64,000 nucleotides of DNA from Ramlibacter rhizophilus. GTDB taxonomy: Bacteria > Pseudomonadota > Gammaproteobacteria > Burkholderiales > Burkholderiaceae_C. The notes below the pieces were generated by a model, which was not told the DNA's origin, ran no database searches, and worked only from the letters and a program-made list of their open reading frames with translations. Location of the stretch: the NCBI RefSeq assembly GCF_004681965.1, contig NZ_SMLL01000005.1:1-64000 (forward strand), written 5' to 3'. A program made the position numbers and the translations under genes. Every line of letters starts with the position of its first letter. Within the stretch, counting starts at the first letter, position 1. Below, piece after piece: positions 49,115 through 57,652 of the stretch.

Positions 49115-49544
49115 CTACAGCAAGGACAACACGCGCTACGACCTGCACGGCCAGGCGAATGTCCATTTTCTCTTGAGTTCAAATAAAAGGTCACCTGTGT
49201 ACCTTGGCAATGACTTACGCACCATTCGTACCAGTGTGAAGAACATCACCTAAGCTCTTGTGGCATCTGGTCTTTCTTGCCACATAGCCATAGCTGTTCT
49301 ATTGTTACGGTGCTCGCTGATGCCCACACTCAGGTGGCTGCCAAGTCAAGAGACATTCTTTTTGAACGGCATTGCTTGACCTCTTGCCAAGAATTCGGGA
49401 AACATAGAAGGCACTGGTCATTCACACCCTTTGGTTGCGAACTTCTACTTCAAGCTGTAGACAATGGTGATTCACCAGCTCTGGCGGAAAGACTTTCACT
49501 TCAGTATCCGCGAATAGTCGCCATCCTCATGGCGAACTTTCAAT
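49115..49544. other. No supported gene
   Basis: One 117-codon plus-strand frame (49277-49630) spans most of this stretch but has no start context, no recognisable family and overlaps the end of the minus-strand membrane gene. I see no promoter or repeat of note. Confidence 0.4.
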
Positions 49545-49793
49545 TCATGTTGGCTCGTGCCTTGCGCTCGGCCCCGCTGCTTGAGGCTCAACAGCGGACC
49601 TTTTTCCAAGCCGGTTCACCGCGTCAATGATGCCCCCGCCCGAAATGCAAATGGCGCCTAGTACCATGAACATGAGTGCCTCGATCTCGTGAATAGCGCC
49701 TTTGGAAGCGCCAAACACGCTCAGACCAGCGATAAAGGCTACCGCTCCGATGATGTATAGGAAGAAGGCCAAGGGGCCATCGTAAGACACCAC
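49545..49793 (-). CDS. Small two-helix membrane protein
   Basis: Eighty-two residues with two membrane helices (about 6-27 and 37-58) joined by a short polar loop and followed by a charged tail. The pattern is typical of small inner-membrane proteins. No family recognised. Confidence 0.65.
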   Translation of the reverse strand: MVSYDGPLAFFLYIIGAVAFIAGLSVFGASKGAIHEIEALMFMVLGAICISGGGIIDAVNRLGKRSAVEPQAAGPSARHEPT

Positions 49794-49877
49794 GTGTAAA
49801 AAGCGTAGCCTGAACAGTTAGTAGTTGCCCTAAGAAGCCCCGTACCTTGTCGCCACCTTGGTTCCGAAGGTTGGCGC

Positions 49878-50237
49878 CTACGTTGCTTGCGCAAAACCGC
49901 TCCTGACCCACGCCAGCCCTGCTGCTACTCCCCACAAGAACGCAGGCGGCAGCACCAGCAACATTCCGAACCGCACCCAGTCTGGAAGTGCTGTGTATGG
50001 GTACTGGGGGCTGCTTCCATGCTTAGTCAGCCAGTTTGTGTCAAACAGAGCAAGGGGATCACTCACCCAATACCAGAACACATAGCCACAATAGTCTCTA
50101 CCGCCGTATTCAACCCATGGCCCGAGGCCACAACCCAAGAGGTGTACCCGCTCCCAAGCAAAGAGGCCTACCACCGCTAGCAGCCAAAGCGTCGTGGCAA
50201 ACACTCCAAGTCTGAACCAACCTCTACTCATGTTCAC
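49878..50237 (-). CDS. Two-helix membrane protein, last gene of a three-gene operon
   Basis: A 119-residue protein with helices at about 9-28 and 86-110 flanking an aromatic, cysteine-containing extracytoplasmic loop (CGLGPWVEYGGRDYCGYVFW). The start overlaps the stop of the Rap1a-like gene by four bases. Unknown function. Confidence 0.7.
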   Translation of the reverse strand: MNMSRGWFRLGVFATTLWLLAVVGLFAWERVHLLGCGLGPWVEYGGRDYCGYVFWYWVSDPLALFDTNWLTKHGSSPQYPYTALPDWVRFGMLLVLPPAFLWGVAAGLAWVRSGFAQAT

Positions 50238-50554
50238 TTAATCCCGGCGCGTTGACGCAGCTCTTCGTAAAGCTTGTACGTACCGTCGTGAATGTTCTTC
50301 AGCGGATTGGCTTTGCAGTAGTTGTCCATCCAGAGAAGAACTTGATCCCCTTTAACTCCGCGCAGAGGGTCTTCTTTGACTTCGTGCCGAAGCGCCGAGT
50401 TGAGGCCGCTGATAAACCCTAGCAACCACCAGCGGTGCCCCGTAACGTCCTGCCGGACCCACGTGCCGCAGTCAGGAACCTCATAAGCCAGCGCAGCTTG
50501 GGCACTGCCCACGCTTGAAAGTGCGAGACCTAGAATGAGCGCCGCTGCTTTCAT
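50234..50554 (-). CDS. Exported Rap1a/Tai-like protein
   Basis: A 106-residue protein with a Sec signal peptide ending AQA and a small helical mature domain (W..GFISGLNSAL, VLLWMDNYCKANPLKNI). This pattern resembles the Rap1a/Tai family, which includes immunity proteins of type VI effectors, but many members have no such context and no effector is visible here. Second of three overlapping genes. Confidence 0.65.
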   Translation of the reverse strand: MKAAALILGLALSSVGSAQAALAYEVPDCGTWVRQDVTGHRWWLLGFISGLNSALRHEVKEDPLRGVKGDQVLLWMDNYCKANPLKNIHDGTYKLYEELRQRAGIK

Positions 50555-50733
50555 CACTTTTCTTTTACGTTGACGTCGAAGCCACCATATGTTAAGTTGT
50601 GGTAATGGTCGATACGGATGTTGAATCTGCCGTCCGACACACTAAGCAGCGCAAAGATGCCAGCGATGATCAGCAGTCGTAGCAGGGAATCTTTACTGAA
50701 GAGGAACTCGAAGAAGCGCTTTACCTTGTCCAT
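50554..50733 (-). CDS. Small membrane protein, first gene of a three-gene operon
   Basis: Fifty-nine residues: amphipathic start (MDKVKRFFEFLFSKDSLLRL), one hydrophobic helix (LLIIAGIFALLSV) and a polar end (YHNLTYGGFDVNVKEK). Its TGA overlaps the ATG of the Rap1a-like gene (TGATG). Unknown function. Confidence 0.55.
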   Translation of the reverse strand: MDKVKRFFEFLFSKDSLLRLLIIAGIFALLSVSDGRFNIRIDHYHNLTYGGFDVNVKEK

Positions 50734-50923
50734 GTTCTAGCTTCAATAGCAGAGCGCCGATCATGCCAGCAGCAGGGCATCCCGTCAATGATGAGCTACT
50801 AGCAGAGCACCAAGTCGCTACTTGTGCAGTTGAAAGTCTGCGGGGCAAACCAGCTATCGCTGTAGTGCTCTAGCTTCTAGTATGTTGCGTCCACTGGCAA
50901 AACATTGCTCTATGACCTGCTCG

Positions 50924-51415
50924 ATGAATTCGCCATTCTTGAAGCACGTATTTGCGTGCGGCCTCTTTGCCTGCTCCTTCGCCGCCTCTGCGCAAACCAT
51001 CGAAATTAAAGGCATCTATCTTGGAATGCCAGAAGCCGATTTCAAGCAGCTTCATCCGAACCTGAACGGGTTCACAGTTGCCGGCATTCAATCCAAGTAC
51101 AGCACGCCCTACGTGTATTTCAAAGATGGGGTGCTGGACTCATTTTCATTCTACTTCACCGCGAACGGGTACGACGACGTAAGAGCAGCGCTGTTGACAA
51201 AGTATTCGAGCCAGTTCCAATGCGAAGAAGAGATCGTCAGTACTCGCGCTGGCGCCTCTTTCAAACAAGAGCGATGCAGGTCGGATTCGCCGGCAGGCTC
51301 GGTCACTCTTTCTCGGTTCGTATCTGACATCTCGACCAGCAGCTTGAGCATGATGTCTCGCCGACTCATCGACGAGTTGAAAGAAAAGCAGAAGGCCAAG
51401 CGGGGCGACATTTAG
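50924..51415 (+). CDS. Exported hypothetical protein
   Basis: A 163-residue protein with a signal peptide ending ASA (about residue 23) and a compact alpha/beta mature part beginning QTIEIKGIYLGMPEADFKQL. This opening resembles many small secreted proteins in Betaproteobacteria that have no assigned role. I prefer the ATG at 50924 over 50882 because it gives a normal signal peptide. Confidence 0.7.
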   Translation: MNSPFLKHVFACGLFACSFAASAQTIEIKGIYLGMPEADFKQLHPNLNGFTVAGIQSKYSTPYVYFKDGVLDSFSFYFTANGYDDVRAALLTKYSSQFQCEEEIVSTRAGASFKQERCRSDSPAGSVTLSRFVSDISTSSLSMMSRRLIDELKEKQKAKRGDI

Positions 51416-51467
51416 GTGGTGGCCTTCCAAAGCTTCCCGTCAGCAAGTCCAACCCCATTGTGGGCGA

Positions 51468-51750
51468 TTAGGTTCCGCTTCTTTGCCAACGCTTTAATTC
51501 TTTTTGCACCGCTTGGAATGCTGCCCAGTGCGACCCGCTCCGTGCCCCCACAATTCCTGTCAGCAGATCAATGCGCGGTGGAAGGGCTAGATTCGCTTCG
51601 ATCAGCGGCTGCGCGATTGGGTCGCGGGGACAGTGCCGCAGCGTAAGTGCTGCCCTCAATAGAGCCAAACGCCATAACAAACCTGCCCACTTCTGCTGCC
51701 CATTTGGCGCGCATCTTCTCGTGGGAATCCCCTTCGTCCGCGTCTTTCAT
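51468..51750 (-). pseudogene. Frameshifted hypothetical gene
   Basis: The first 40 codons (MKDADEGDSHEKMRAKWAAE, then VGRFVMAFGSIEGSTY) and the continuation in the next frame (LRHCPRDPIAQPLIEANLAL) together resemble one conserved small protein of unknown function. A single-base shift near 51643 separates them, so a full product is not made unless this is a sequencing error. Confidence 0.55.
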
Positions 51751-51759
51751 TCTCGTAGT

Positions 51760-52263
51760 CTACCGCTGGGGCATGTCCAACCCATGCCAACCAGACTTGC
51801 ACCGGTTAAAGTGATGACGACGCATTGCCCCGCCCTGTCTGCCCGACTTGGAGCAGTGAGGGCAGCGGACGACGGGCAATGCCGAGTGTGCATCGGCGAT
51901 GCTGTCCTTGTGGTCCTGCGACTTTGCGACGCCTTCCCTACTCGCGCTCATCTTGTCGCGCGTGCAAGCGGAGTGGGACCTCCCTAGTTTTGCTTCCCGG
52001 CTGTTCTCCTCGCAGGCCTTGATTACCACGTTGCCGACTGCGTAGTCGCCAAGATCGTCCTTCCGCGCCATGCAGAACTTGCCGCGCCCATTCCCTCGCA
52101 AGTGCAGCTTGCCGCTTTCTATCCAGACCTGCAGCCATTCCTCAAAGGTCATCGTGACCTGGATGCGGTGGCCGTTGCGATCCGGTTTGCGGCGGGCCTG
52201 GGTTTTCTTCTGTACGTTGTACGCGTCGCGCACCTTGCGCAACTCTTGGTCTGCCAGCTTCAT
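51760..52263 (-). CDS. Phage-like protein with C-terminal zinc-binding motif
   Basis: A 167-residue protein. The N-terminal part (VTMTFEEWLQVWIESGKLHL, MARKDDLGDYAVGNVVI) resembles phage proteins related to HNH-type homing endonucleases, although a full HNH triad is not evident. The C-terminus has CPHCSKSGRQGGAMRRHHFNRC, a C2H2/C2HC-type zinc motif for DNA binding. Suggests past phage contribution to the island. Confidence 0.65.
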   Translation of the reverse strand: MKLADQELRKVRDAYNVQKKTQARRKPDRNGHRIQVTMTFEEWLQVWIESGKLHLRGNGRGKFCMARKDDLGDYAVGNVVIKACEENSREAKLGRSHSACTRDKMSASREGVAKSQDHKDSIADAHSALPVVRCPHCSKSGRQGGAMRRHHFNRCKSGWHGLDMPQR

Positions 52264-52515
52264 GCTGATCTCCTCTTAATGTCGGCCTACGCTGGACCGA
52301 ACTCCAGTCTGCGTTCGCAGCTGCTTTCTCGCAATATTTACTTGGGTCGCCCGGCCTGCACTGCGCGCCCATGCGGCCTACAGCCCCATAGGCACGTCTG
52401 GCAGCCCCATGGCTTGACGATCGGTGCGGTCGTCGCCTCAAACGTTATCGTCGCGCTCACACAACAGCAAGTCACACATTGATTTCATTCGAATCGCCCC
52501 GTCATTCCGTAGTTG
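52264..52515. other. No supported gene
   Basis: About 250 bases between the phage-like gene and the H-NS-like region. I see no frame with a start site or family motif, and no obvious hairpin. Confidence 0.4.
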
Positions 52516-52761
52516 TTAGTAGCGCCTTCCGGCGTTCGCTTGCTGCACCTGCTCGAATTCATCGCGCAGCTCTGGCGGAATGTAGGATCGCCCGTTTCGG
52601 TTATTGACGTACCATTCGTACCCGCTGAACGTATAGCCTTCATCGAAGCGATAGCGCTCAGCGGGATTCCACTCGCTGGGGTCCTCGCCCGTCCACAAGG
52701 GCCGATCCGACTTCCTTACGTACGACGAGCTTTTTTTTTCAGCGATTCGCGCCAGTGCCAT
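52516..52761 (-). CDS. Frame-shifted C-terminal extension of the H-NS-like gene, or separate small ORF
   Basis: An 81-codon frame that starts inside the 3' end of the H-NS-like gene, in its -1 frame. Its first ATG lacks a ribosome-binding site. Downstream of the A9 run it reads SSSYVRKSDRPLWTGEDPSE and a charged, aromatic segment (NPAERYRFDEG, YEWYVNNRNG) that looks like genuine protein. It is best explained as an extension reached by slippage, or as a gene end lost by a frameshift. Confidence 0.5.
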   Translation of the reverse strand: MALARIAEKKSSSYVRKSDRPLWTGEDPSEWNPAERYRFDEGYTFSGYEWYVNNRNGRSYIPPELRDEFEQVQQANAGRRY

Positions 52762-53258
52762 ACGTCTGCCTCGGTGAAAGGATCCATCACGTCGTAGCGG
52801 ACCTTGTTGTCGGCGTCTAGAACATACTTCGCATTGACTTTCATCCAGTCAGGCCGCTTACCCCGGCTCTGAGCATTGCAGTAGTAGGTCACGCCGCTTT
52901 CCGGGCTGGTCCACTTATGCGTCGGCTGCATCTCACCGGGCTTCTTACGCGGCACCTTGCCGTTGGCATCCTGCGGCTGCTGCTTAGGCGCAGACTCGGT
53001 CGTGTTCTCACCGGCGGGCTTGGTGAGGTCGTGCCACACGTCTTGCGGCTTCAGGCCCAGCGCTGCGTACTTGTCTCGGTCCTGCTGCCGCAGCGCAGCG
53101 ATGATCTTGCCCTTCTGGTCCGCCTGCTTTGCGAGCTGATCTTCGATGGCCTTTTGCTGGCTGATCAGCTGCTGCCGTTCCGCGATCAGTTGGTTGATGT
53201 CGATTACTTGCCCGTCCGATTGCGTACCGTTGGAAGCGATTGCAGTTGCCGTGCTCAT
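52716..53258 (-). CDS. H-NS-like nucleoid-associated protein
   Basis: A 180-residue protein. Residues 20-70 form a coiled coil (LIAERQQLISQQKAIEDQLA) followed by a flexible linker and a segment (THKWTSPESGVTYYCNAQSR, then GKRPDWMK) resembling the DNA-binding loop of H-NS/MvaT-family proteins. Such proteins silence A+T-rich foreign DNA, fitting an island. The end runs into nine adenines (KKK) and stops five codons later. Confidence 0.6.
   Translation of the reverse strand: MSTATAIASNGTQSDGQVIDINQLIAERQQLISQQKAIEDQLAKQADQKGKIIAALRQQDRDKYAALGLKPQDVWHDLTKPAGENTTESAPKQQPQDANGKVPRKKPGEMQPTHKWTSPESGVTYYCNAQSRGKRPDWMKVNAKYVLDADNKVRYDVMDPFTEADVWHWRESLKKKARRT
52731..52739 (-). other. A9 slippery run at the end of the H-NS-like gene
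   Basis: Nine consecutive adenines on the coding strand (CTG AAA AAA AAA GCT). One inserted A, or a -1 ribosomal shift, moves translation from the short end (ARRT stop) into the frame of the 52516-52761 ORF, adding about 70 residues. Runs of nine or more adenines are known sites of transcriptional slippage. Confidence 0.6.
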
Positions 53259-53499
53259 GGTTGGTTCCTTTCAGAAAATTAAAACAAAGTCATCCCCTCT
53301 CGACGGCACACAGACCTGAGATTGCAATGGGCAAAGCTAGCGCTCGACTCGGATGCTTCCGCACTCGAGCGATTGATTCGCGTCGCTGGGATGGACACAG
53401 ATTACGGAACGCCCATTTAAAAGGCAAGCGGAATCCGTTGACGCCACGTCGCGCTTCTGGCAGGAGTTTCCGCGCCGATCCTCGAAAGTTTGGAGGTTT

Positions 53500-53660
53500 T
53501 CACTCGGGAGGCACTTGCCAAATTGATTTGGCGCATGCCAGTTTCCGGCGAGCAAAGCAATCGCCTTGTGTTGCCGATACGCAACAGCCAAGCATTTTTT
53601 CAGTAGCTGAACGGCCGCGACATGCCTCCACCCCAAAGTTCGAGAACTTAAGTTGATCCA
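53500..53660 (+). pseudogene. Possible decayed fragment
   Basis: A short frame contains FTREALAKLIWRMPVS, resembling the start of small helix-turn-helix proteins of the REALYDLVW type, but it runs into stops and continues only in other frames. Weak evidence. Confidence 0.25.
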
Positions 53661-53713
53661 CGTGAGACCAGAACGCATCCTCCGTCTGCATCGCACGCAT
53701 GCAAGAGGATCCG

Positions 53714-53863
53714 ATGTATCTCCCGCAAATCAAAGCACCATTTGCCGCCGAGTACCTGGCATTGATTGCGGTCGGGGCAACGCATCAAGAAGCAGTCGCA
53801 CAGATCGCGCAGTCGAATGAAATCGACCCCGTTCAAGTGGAGGCCGAATGCGCGTCCAACTAG
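53714..53863 (+). CDS. Forty-nine-residue hypothetical protein
   Basis: Starts MYLPQIKAPFAAEYLALIAV and is predicted to be mostly helical. Its 3' end overlaps the start of the next gene by 16 bases, and GAGG precedes the ATG. Likely co-transcribed with the 53848 gene. Family not recognised. Confidence 0.5.
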   Translation: MYLPQIKAPFAAEYLALIAVGATHQEAVAQIAQSNEIDPVQVEAECASN

Positions 53864-54117
53864 GCCGCGTAGTCGCCACGCGCAACTGCCTCGATCATCT
53901 CGTCTCAATTGGCGCAAGCGCCGTGCCGTACCTAAAGCGGCACCAGCGAGGCGACTGGGGCAACCTGGGAAGCTCCGACAAGCAAGACAATGAGCAAGCG
54001 CTGCTGCACGGCGGAAGAATTCTTTCCAAGTATCTGTTGAAAGACGGGACGCCGATTTATGTGATTACAGAAGCAGACCGAAGCTACACGACGGTGATGC
54101 TGGTCGGCGACTACTAG
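53848..54117 (+). CDS. Conserved plasmid/island hypothetical protein
   Basis: An 89-residue protein with the recognisable pattern RVVATRNCLDHL, KRHQRGDWGNL and YVITEADRSYTTVMLVGDY, seen in many plasmid and integrative-element proteins of Proteobacteria. The function is unknown. It supports a mobile-element origin of this segment. Confidence 0.82.
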   Translation: MRVQLGRVVATRNCLDHLVSIGASAVPYLKRHQRGDWGNLGSSDKQDNEQALLHGGRILSKYLLKDGTPIYVITEADRSYTTVMLVGDY

Positions 54118-54218
54118 CCACTCTGCAACGCAGCGTCATTCTTTTGTTGATTCATCATGCAGGTGAACCAATCATTGGCTATACGGCGATTGCGCCGCGT
54201 TCCACAGGTGAATCGAAC

Positions 54219-54644
54219 ATGTCCAAGGTCAAGAACCTGATCAACCCAGCTGCGCAAGCCGACTCCCAGGGATTCATGGCCGAACTCGGCAAGCTGGCGC
54301 AGCCGTTTACTAAGCCGGAAACCCCGGCCGATCCGGTCGAGCGCATGCGTGCCAAGTTCGCAGCCCACGTGGACGCCACGGTCAAGGCGATCGCCGATGG
54401 GGCCGACAAGGGCAAGTGGTTCCGCAAGCAATCTGACGGGACGTTCGTCTTGTCCTTCCGCAACGCCAACAGCGCCCTAACGTTGAACGGCGCCAAGCAG
54501 TTCCAAGTCCCCGATGCCGAAGCCGCCATCAAGCTGCTCGAAGCAGCCAAGACTGCAGTTGATGCCGGCGAACTTGACGACGCGCTCAAGGCTACCCAAC
54601 GCAAGCCCCCCGACCGAATGAAGAAAGAGCCGCAGTCCGTGTAA
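54219..54644 (+). CDS. Hypothetical island protein
   Basis: A 141-residue soluble protein, start MSKVKNLINPAAQADSQGFM, with a central segment (KGKWFRKQSDGTFVLSFRNA) and a helical alanine/lysine-rich end. Codon usage is closer to the chromosome than its neighbours. The ATG at 54219 fits better than an upstream in-frame start at 54144. Family not recognised. Confidence 0.7.
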   Translation: MSKVKNLINPAAQADSQGFMAELGKLAQPFTKPETPADPVERMRAKFAAHVDATVKAIADGADKGKWFRKQSDGTFVLSFRNANSALTLNGAKQFQVPDAEAAIKLLEAAKTAVDAGELDDALKATQRKPPDRMKKEPQSV

Positions 54645-55833
54645 CCCGAAAAGCCGGCGTAACCGTTCGTGGCTTGCCATCCCTATCGGACGATCTCTCG
54701 CGCGGTGCTGTCGTTGTGTCGTTCCTCGTGAGCATCATCCGTCCGTCTGCCATCCATAGACAAAGCCGTAGGGTGAAGAGGACGGAACGGACGAACTTGG
54801 CAAGCGCCTGGAAAGACCTGACGAATACCATTGGTAAGTACGACGACCACCTGACACACTACGGCGATCATGAACAGAGTTCATGAAGCTCTTGAAGGAC
54901 TCCGTGATGATCTGGGAGACATGACACGTAAACACGTGAAGCTACGACCAGACGAAACGAGCAGAAAATGCAGACTGCTTGTTCCAGCGCTTTGCGCCAT
55001 CCGTACTACCTTCGCATCCCTAACCAACTTATCGACCGAGTTTTCATCTAGCTGGCGCTACGGAGACTCCAAGCTGCATGGGCAGTGCAGCAACTCCGGT
55101 TGTCTTCACCCTTTTCAGGAGGTCGTTTACTGATCGCATCGGGAGAACGCGATCACCTGCGGCTTTGTTATTTTCCAGGCTGGTTGCAAGGTCGCTTTAC
55201 GGGTCATATGCCAGACCGTTTTGCACAGAACCACCTTGCGTGGAAACTGACCCCTATTGCCTGCACAGCAGTCAGGATGGACTGCGTTCGGAAGTGCAAC
55301 TACCGGCAGCAGCGATCAGGTCGAAAAGGAAGAAGCCCCGTGACGGATCATGCATCACGGGGCTTCACATCTATGAGCGCACTGCATGTGCTCACCGCTG
55401 AAAACTCACGCAACCATGATCGCTGCTTGCAATCTATTTAGCAAACGGCTACCAACGACGCTTGCCGAGTCAACCTGCACACGAGCCATCCCGGCGTCTG
55501 CTTAAAGTACGCATTTCCTACGGAAATCCGCTCAACTCTGCACGAATTCTGCGCAAATACAATTCATTCACGGAGACCGCATGCCTTCTGGCTTGGCCGC
55601 ACCCATTTAATACAGCTTATATTCCATGGCACCGCTTTCTATTTTCGTGAGTCGCGACCCACATGGGGTAAGCGCAGCGCCAATCGGAGCCAACGCCGGA
55701 GTGACCGCCCAAGCTGGCGTTGCTCACATGATGCCTGGCTGACAGCGGCAGTGTTGGCTTTCGCTTAGATTACGAGCAGATTTGCCGGATTAATCGTACA
55801 ATAAAGATCCAGGCTCCTATGCGAGAATCGATT
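54645..55833. other. Gene-poor stretch
   Basis: Nearly 1.2 kb with only short overlapping frames (for example 54674-54886, 54870-55133 and 55462-55650) that lack ribosome-binding sites and family motifs. It contains one strong inverted repeat at 55332-55366. It may hold decayed genes or non-coding RNA; I cannot tell. Confidence 0.45.
55332..55366. terminator. Perfect 12-bp inverted repeat, terminator-like
   Basis: Arms GAAGCCCCGTGA (55332-55343) and TCACGGGGCTTC (55355-55366) enclose an 11-base loop. The stem is G+C-rich; no long T-tract follows on the plus strand, though AAAAGG precedes it (giving CCTTTT on the minus strand), so it may act mainly on minus-strand transcripts. Confidence 0.55.
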
Positions 55834-56085
55834 ATGGCGGTTGTAATAAGCGTTGAAGAGCAGCGCCTCATCAACGGAAATTCAGAGCTTATTTCGAATG
55901 ATCCAGTTTACGACGAGTTTATAGACTGGCTGGGCTCAATGGGGTTCCTGTACGTCTACTCAGAGACTAGCGACACGAGCCTTCACTATGAAGTCCACGA
56001 GCTGTTATTCGAGCATGACAGCGAAGCCACCCAAGCCTATCTGACGTGGGGCACTAGGCTCAACATGGAAATGTACAAAGAGTAG
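55834..56085 (+). CDS. Hypothetical acidic protein
   Basis: An 83-residue acidic protein (MAVVISVEEQRLINGNSELI at the start, then DWLGSMGFLYVYSE) without signal peptide or membrane helix. A+T-rich coding sequence unlike the flanking chromosome. An ATG at 55819 is an alternative start. Family not recognised. Confidence 0.6.
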   Translation: MAVVISVEEQRLINGNSELISNDPVYDEFIDWLGSMGFLYVYSETSDTSLHYEVHELLFEHDSEATQAYLTWGTRLNMEMYKE

Positions 56086-56155
56086 TTAGTAACGTTCCAC
56101 GGCCACTTAATTGCAGGGCGTTCAGACTGCTTGACTCCGCTTGAGCTGAACCGCG

Positions 56156-56356
56156 CTACGAAACTGGCGTGCGGTTGATCTTAGAGAGCGTCTCTTGGCT
56201 ACGCTTCTGCTTCAGTCGAAGGTCGGCTTGCTTGGCAAGCTCCTTTTGCCGCCTGGCATTCTTCAGCTGCACTTGCGCGCGTTGCTTTTGCGCCTTAATG
56301 GCCTGCTTTTCCGAATCGACTGCTTCGGAGAACGTTGCAAATTCGTAGTATCGCAT
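56156..56356 (-). CDS. Small basic coiled-coil protein
   Basis: Sixty-six residues starting MRYYEFATFSEAVDSEKQ, then a lysine/glutamine-rich helix (AQKQRAQVQLKNARRQKELA). It resembles small phage or island proteins. GTAAATAC direct repeats surround its upstream region. Function unknown. Confidence 0.6.
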   Translation of the reverse strand: MRYYEFATFSEAVDSEKQAIKAQKQRAQVQLKNARRQKELAKQADLRLKQKRSQETLSKINRTPVS

Positions 56357-56429
56357 CGGGTAAATACCTCCACCAGTATTTACCCGGCGAGCACATGCGA
56401 AACGTTCACCCGCTGTCTTCGTTTAGCAG

Positions 56430-56543
56430 CTACTCGAACAGCTTGATCAGCAAACCCAGCGCAAACAAGCACAGGAACAGCTTGAAGGCGGCGGTCAACA
56501 GCCATTGCATAAAGCGCAGCAGGTGCGGCAGCAACACGATCAC
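56430..56543 (-). CDS. Putative 37-residue membrane peptide
   Basis: A GTG-initiated frame encoding an almost continuous hydrophobic helix (IVLLPHLLRFMQWLLTAAFK, LFLCLFALGLLIKLF). No ribosome-binding site is obvious. Such peptides are common near integrases in islands, but this one is weakly supported. Confidence 0.35.
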   Translation of the reverse strand: MIVLLPHLLRFMQWLLTAAFKLFLCLFALGLLIKLFE

Positions 56544-56576
56544 CGCGACTTAGAATAGGAGGCGCTGCATGTCGGG

Positions 56577-57652
56577 TTACCTCACGACGGATAGCTTCGG
56601 AGCGGAACTGCCCTTCCCGTGCGCCTGCTGCATGCCGTCAAGGACGCGGGCGGCCTTCTCCGCGACTGCGCCGGTCTCTACGTGGCTGTAGACCATCGTG
56701 GACTGAATATTCTTGTGCCCGAGCAGCCCTTGCACTTCGACCAAAGACATGCCGTTCTGTAGCATGCGCGACGCGAACGTGTGGCGCGCCGTGTGCAAAG
56801 TAATCTTGCCCGCATCACCGGAAATGCCGGCTCGCTCAAGTGCATTTCGCAGCCAAGAATAATTATTATTATGGCGGCGCTTGCTAGGGAACACCCGTCA
56901 GCTGCTTCGGCCTTTCAACGCGAAAGCATCGCTTCGAGCTGATCGCTCATCACGAGCGTATTGTCCACACCGCCCTTCTGCCGGTGGATTCGGAGCTTGC
57001 GTCTTTCCAGGTCTACTTGGGCCCACGTCATCCGGGCGATCTCACGATACCGACAACCCGTATGGATCAGGGCCAGGAGGAGATCCGTGTTGTCTTGCCG
57101 CGCTTTGTCCGTCCTGGTGCACTTGCCGGGGTACTTGGCCTTCGGATCAATCGCGGCGAACAAGGCCGCCTCTTCTTTCGCAGTCAGGTACCGTAGCCGA
57201 GTCTTCTCCGGGTACATGCGCGGGAGCTTCACTGCGGTCGCCCACTTCCGTTCCTCCGCGAACTTCACGACCGCGTTCCAGTAGCTGACGGACACGACTA
57301 GCGTGTTGCGGGACACGCCAGCATCGCGTCGCTTCTCGATGACCCCTTGCAGCTGCGCAAGGGTCAAGTCGCCCATGCGTATGTTGGGCAACGCAAGGAA
57401 GTGCCTTAGGTGGACTTGCGCATTGGCGTGCCCTGCCGTCCCCTTCCTTGCGTCAAGAAAGGCCTTGATGACCGAGTGCAGCAGGACGGGCTTGGTGCCC
57501 TTGAGAATGACATCTTTGATCGCTTCCGCTTCCCAAAGGGCTGCGATCTGTTCGGCGAGCTTCTTGTCGCCAGTCTTGGTGCTGCGCGCGAACGTGTGGC
57601 CCTGGACGACTTTGCGCCAGTGCCAGATTCCGTTGCGTTCTGTGAGAGCCAT
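56577..57652 (-). pseudogene. Tyrosine-type site-specific integrase, disrupted
   Basis: A phage-type integrase of about 355 codons. The N-terminal part (57652 to about 56916) has a SAM-like core-binding domain and catalytic arginine in HTGCRYREIARMTW. The C-terminal part (56894-56577) has HTARHTFASRML and LGHKNIQSTMVYSHV with the histidine-arginine pair and tyrosine nucleophile. Between them, SRTGA (a TGG-to-TGA type stop) at about 56915 and a one-base loss about ten codons later break the frame, so full-length enzyme is not expected. It is the likely agent that inserted the island. Confidence 0.85.

Noticed and set aside
53337-53696. A 119-codon minus-strand frame
   Set aside because: Opposes a decayed plus-strand fragment, has no start site and no recognisable family.
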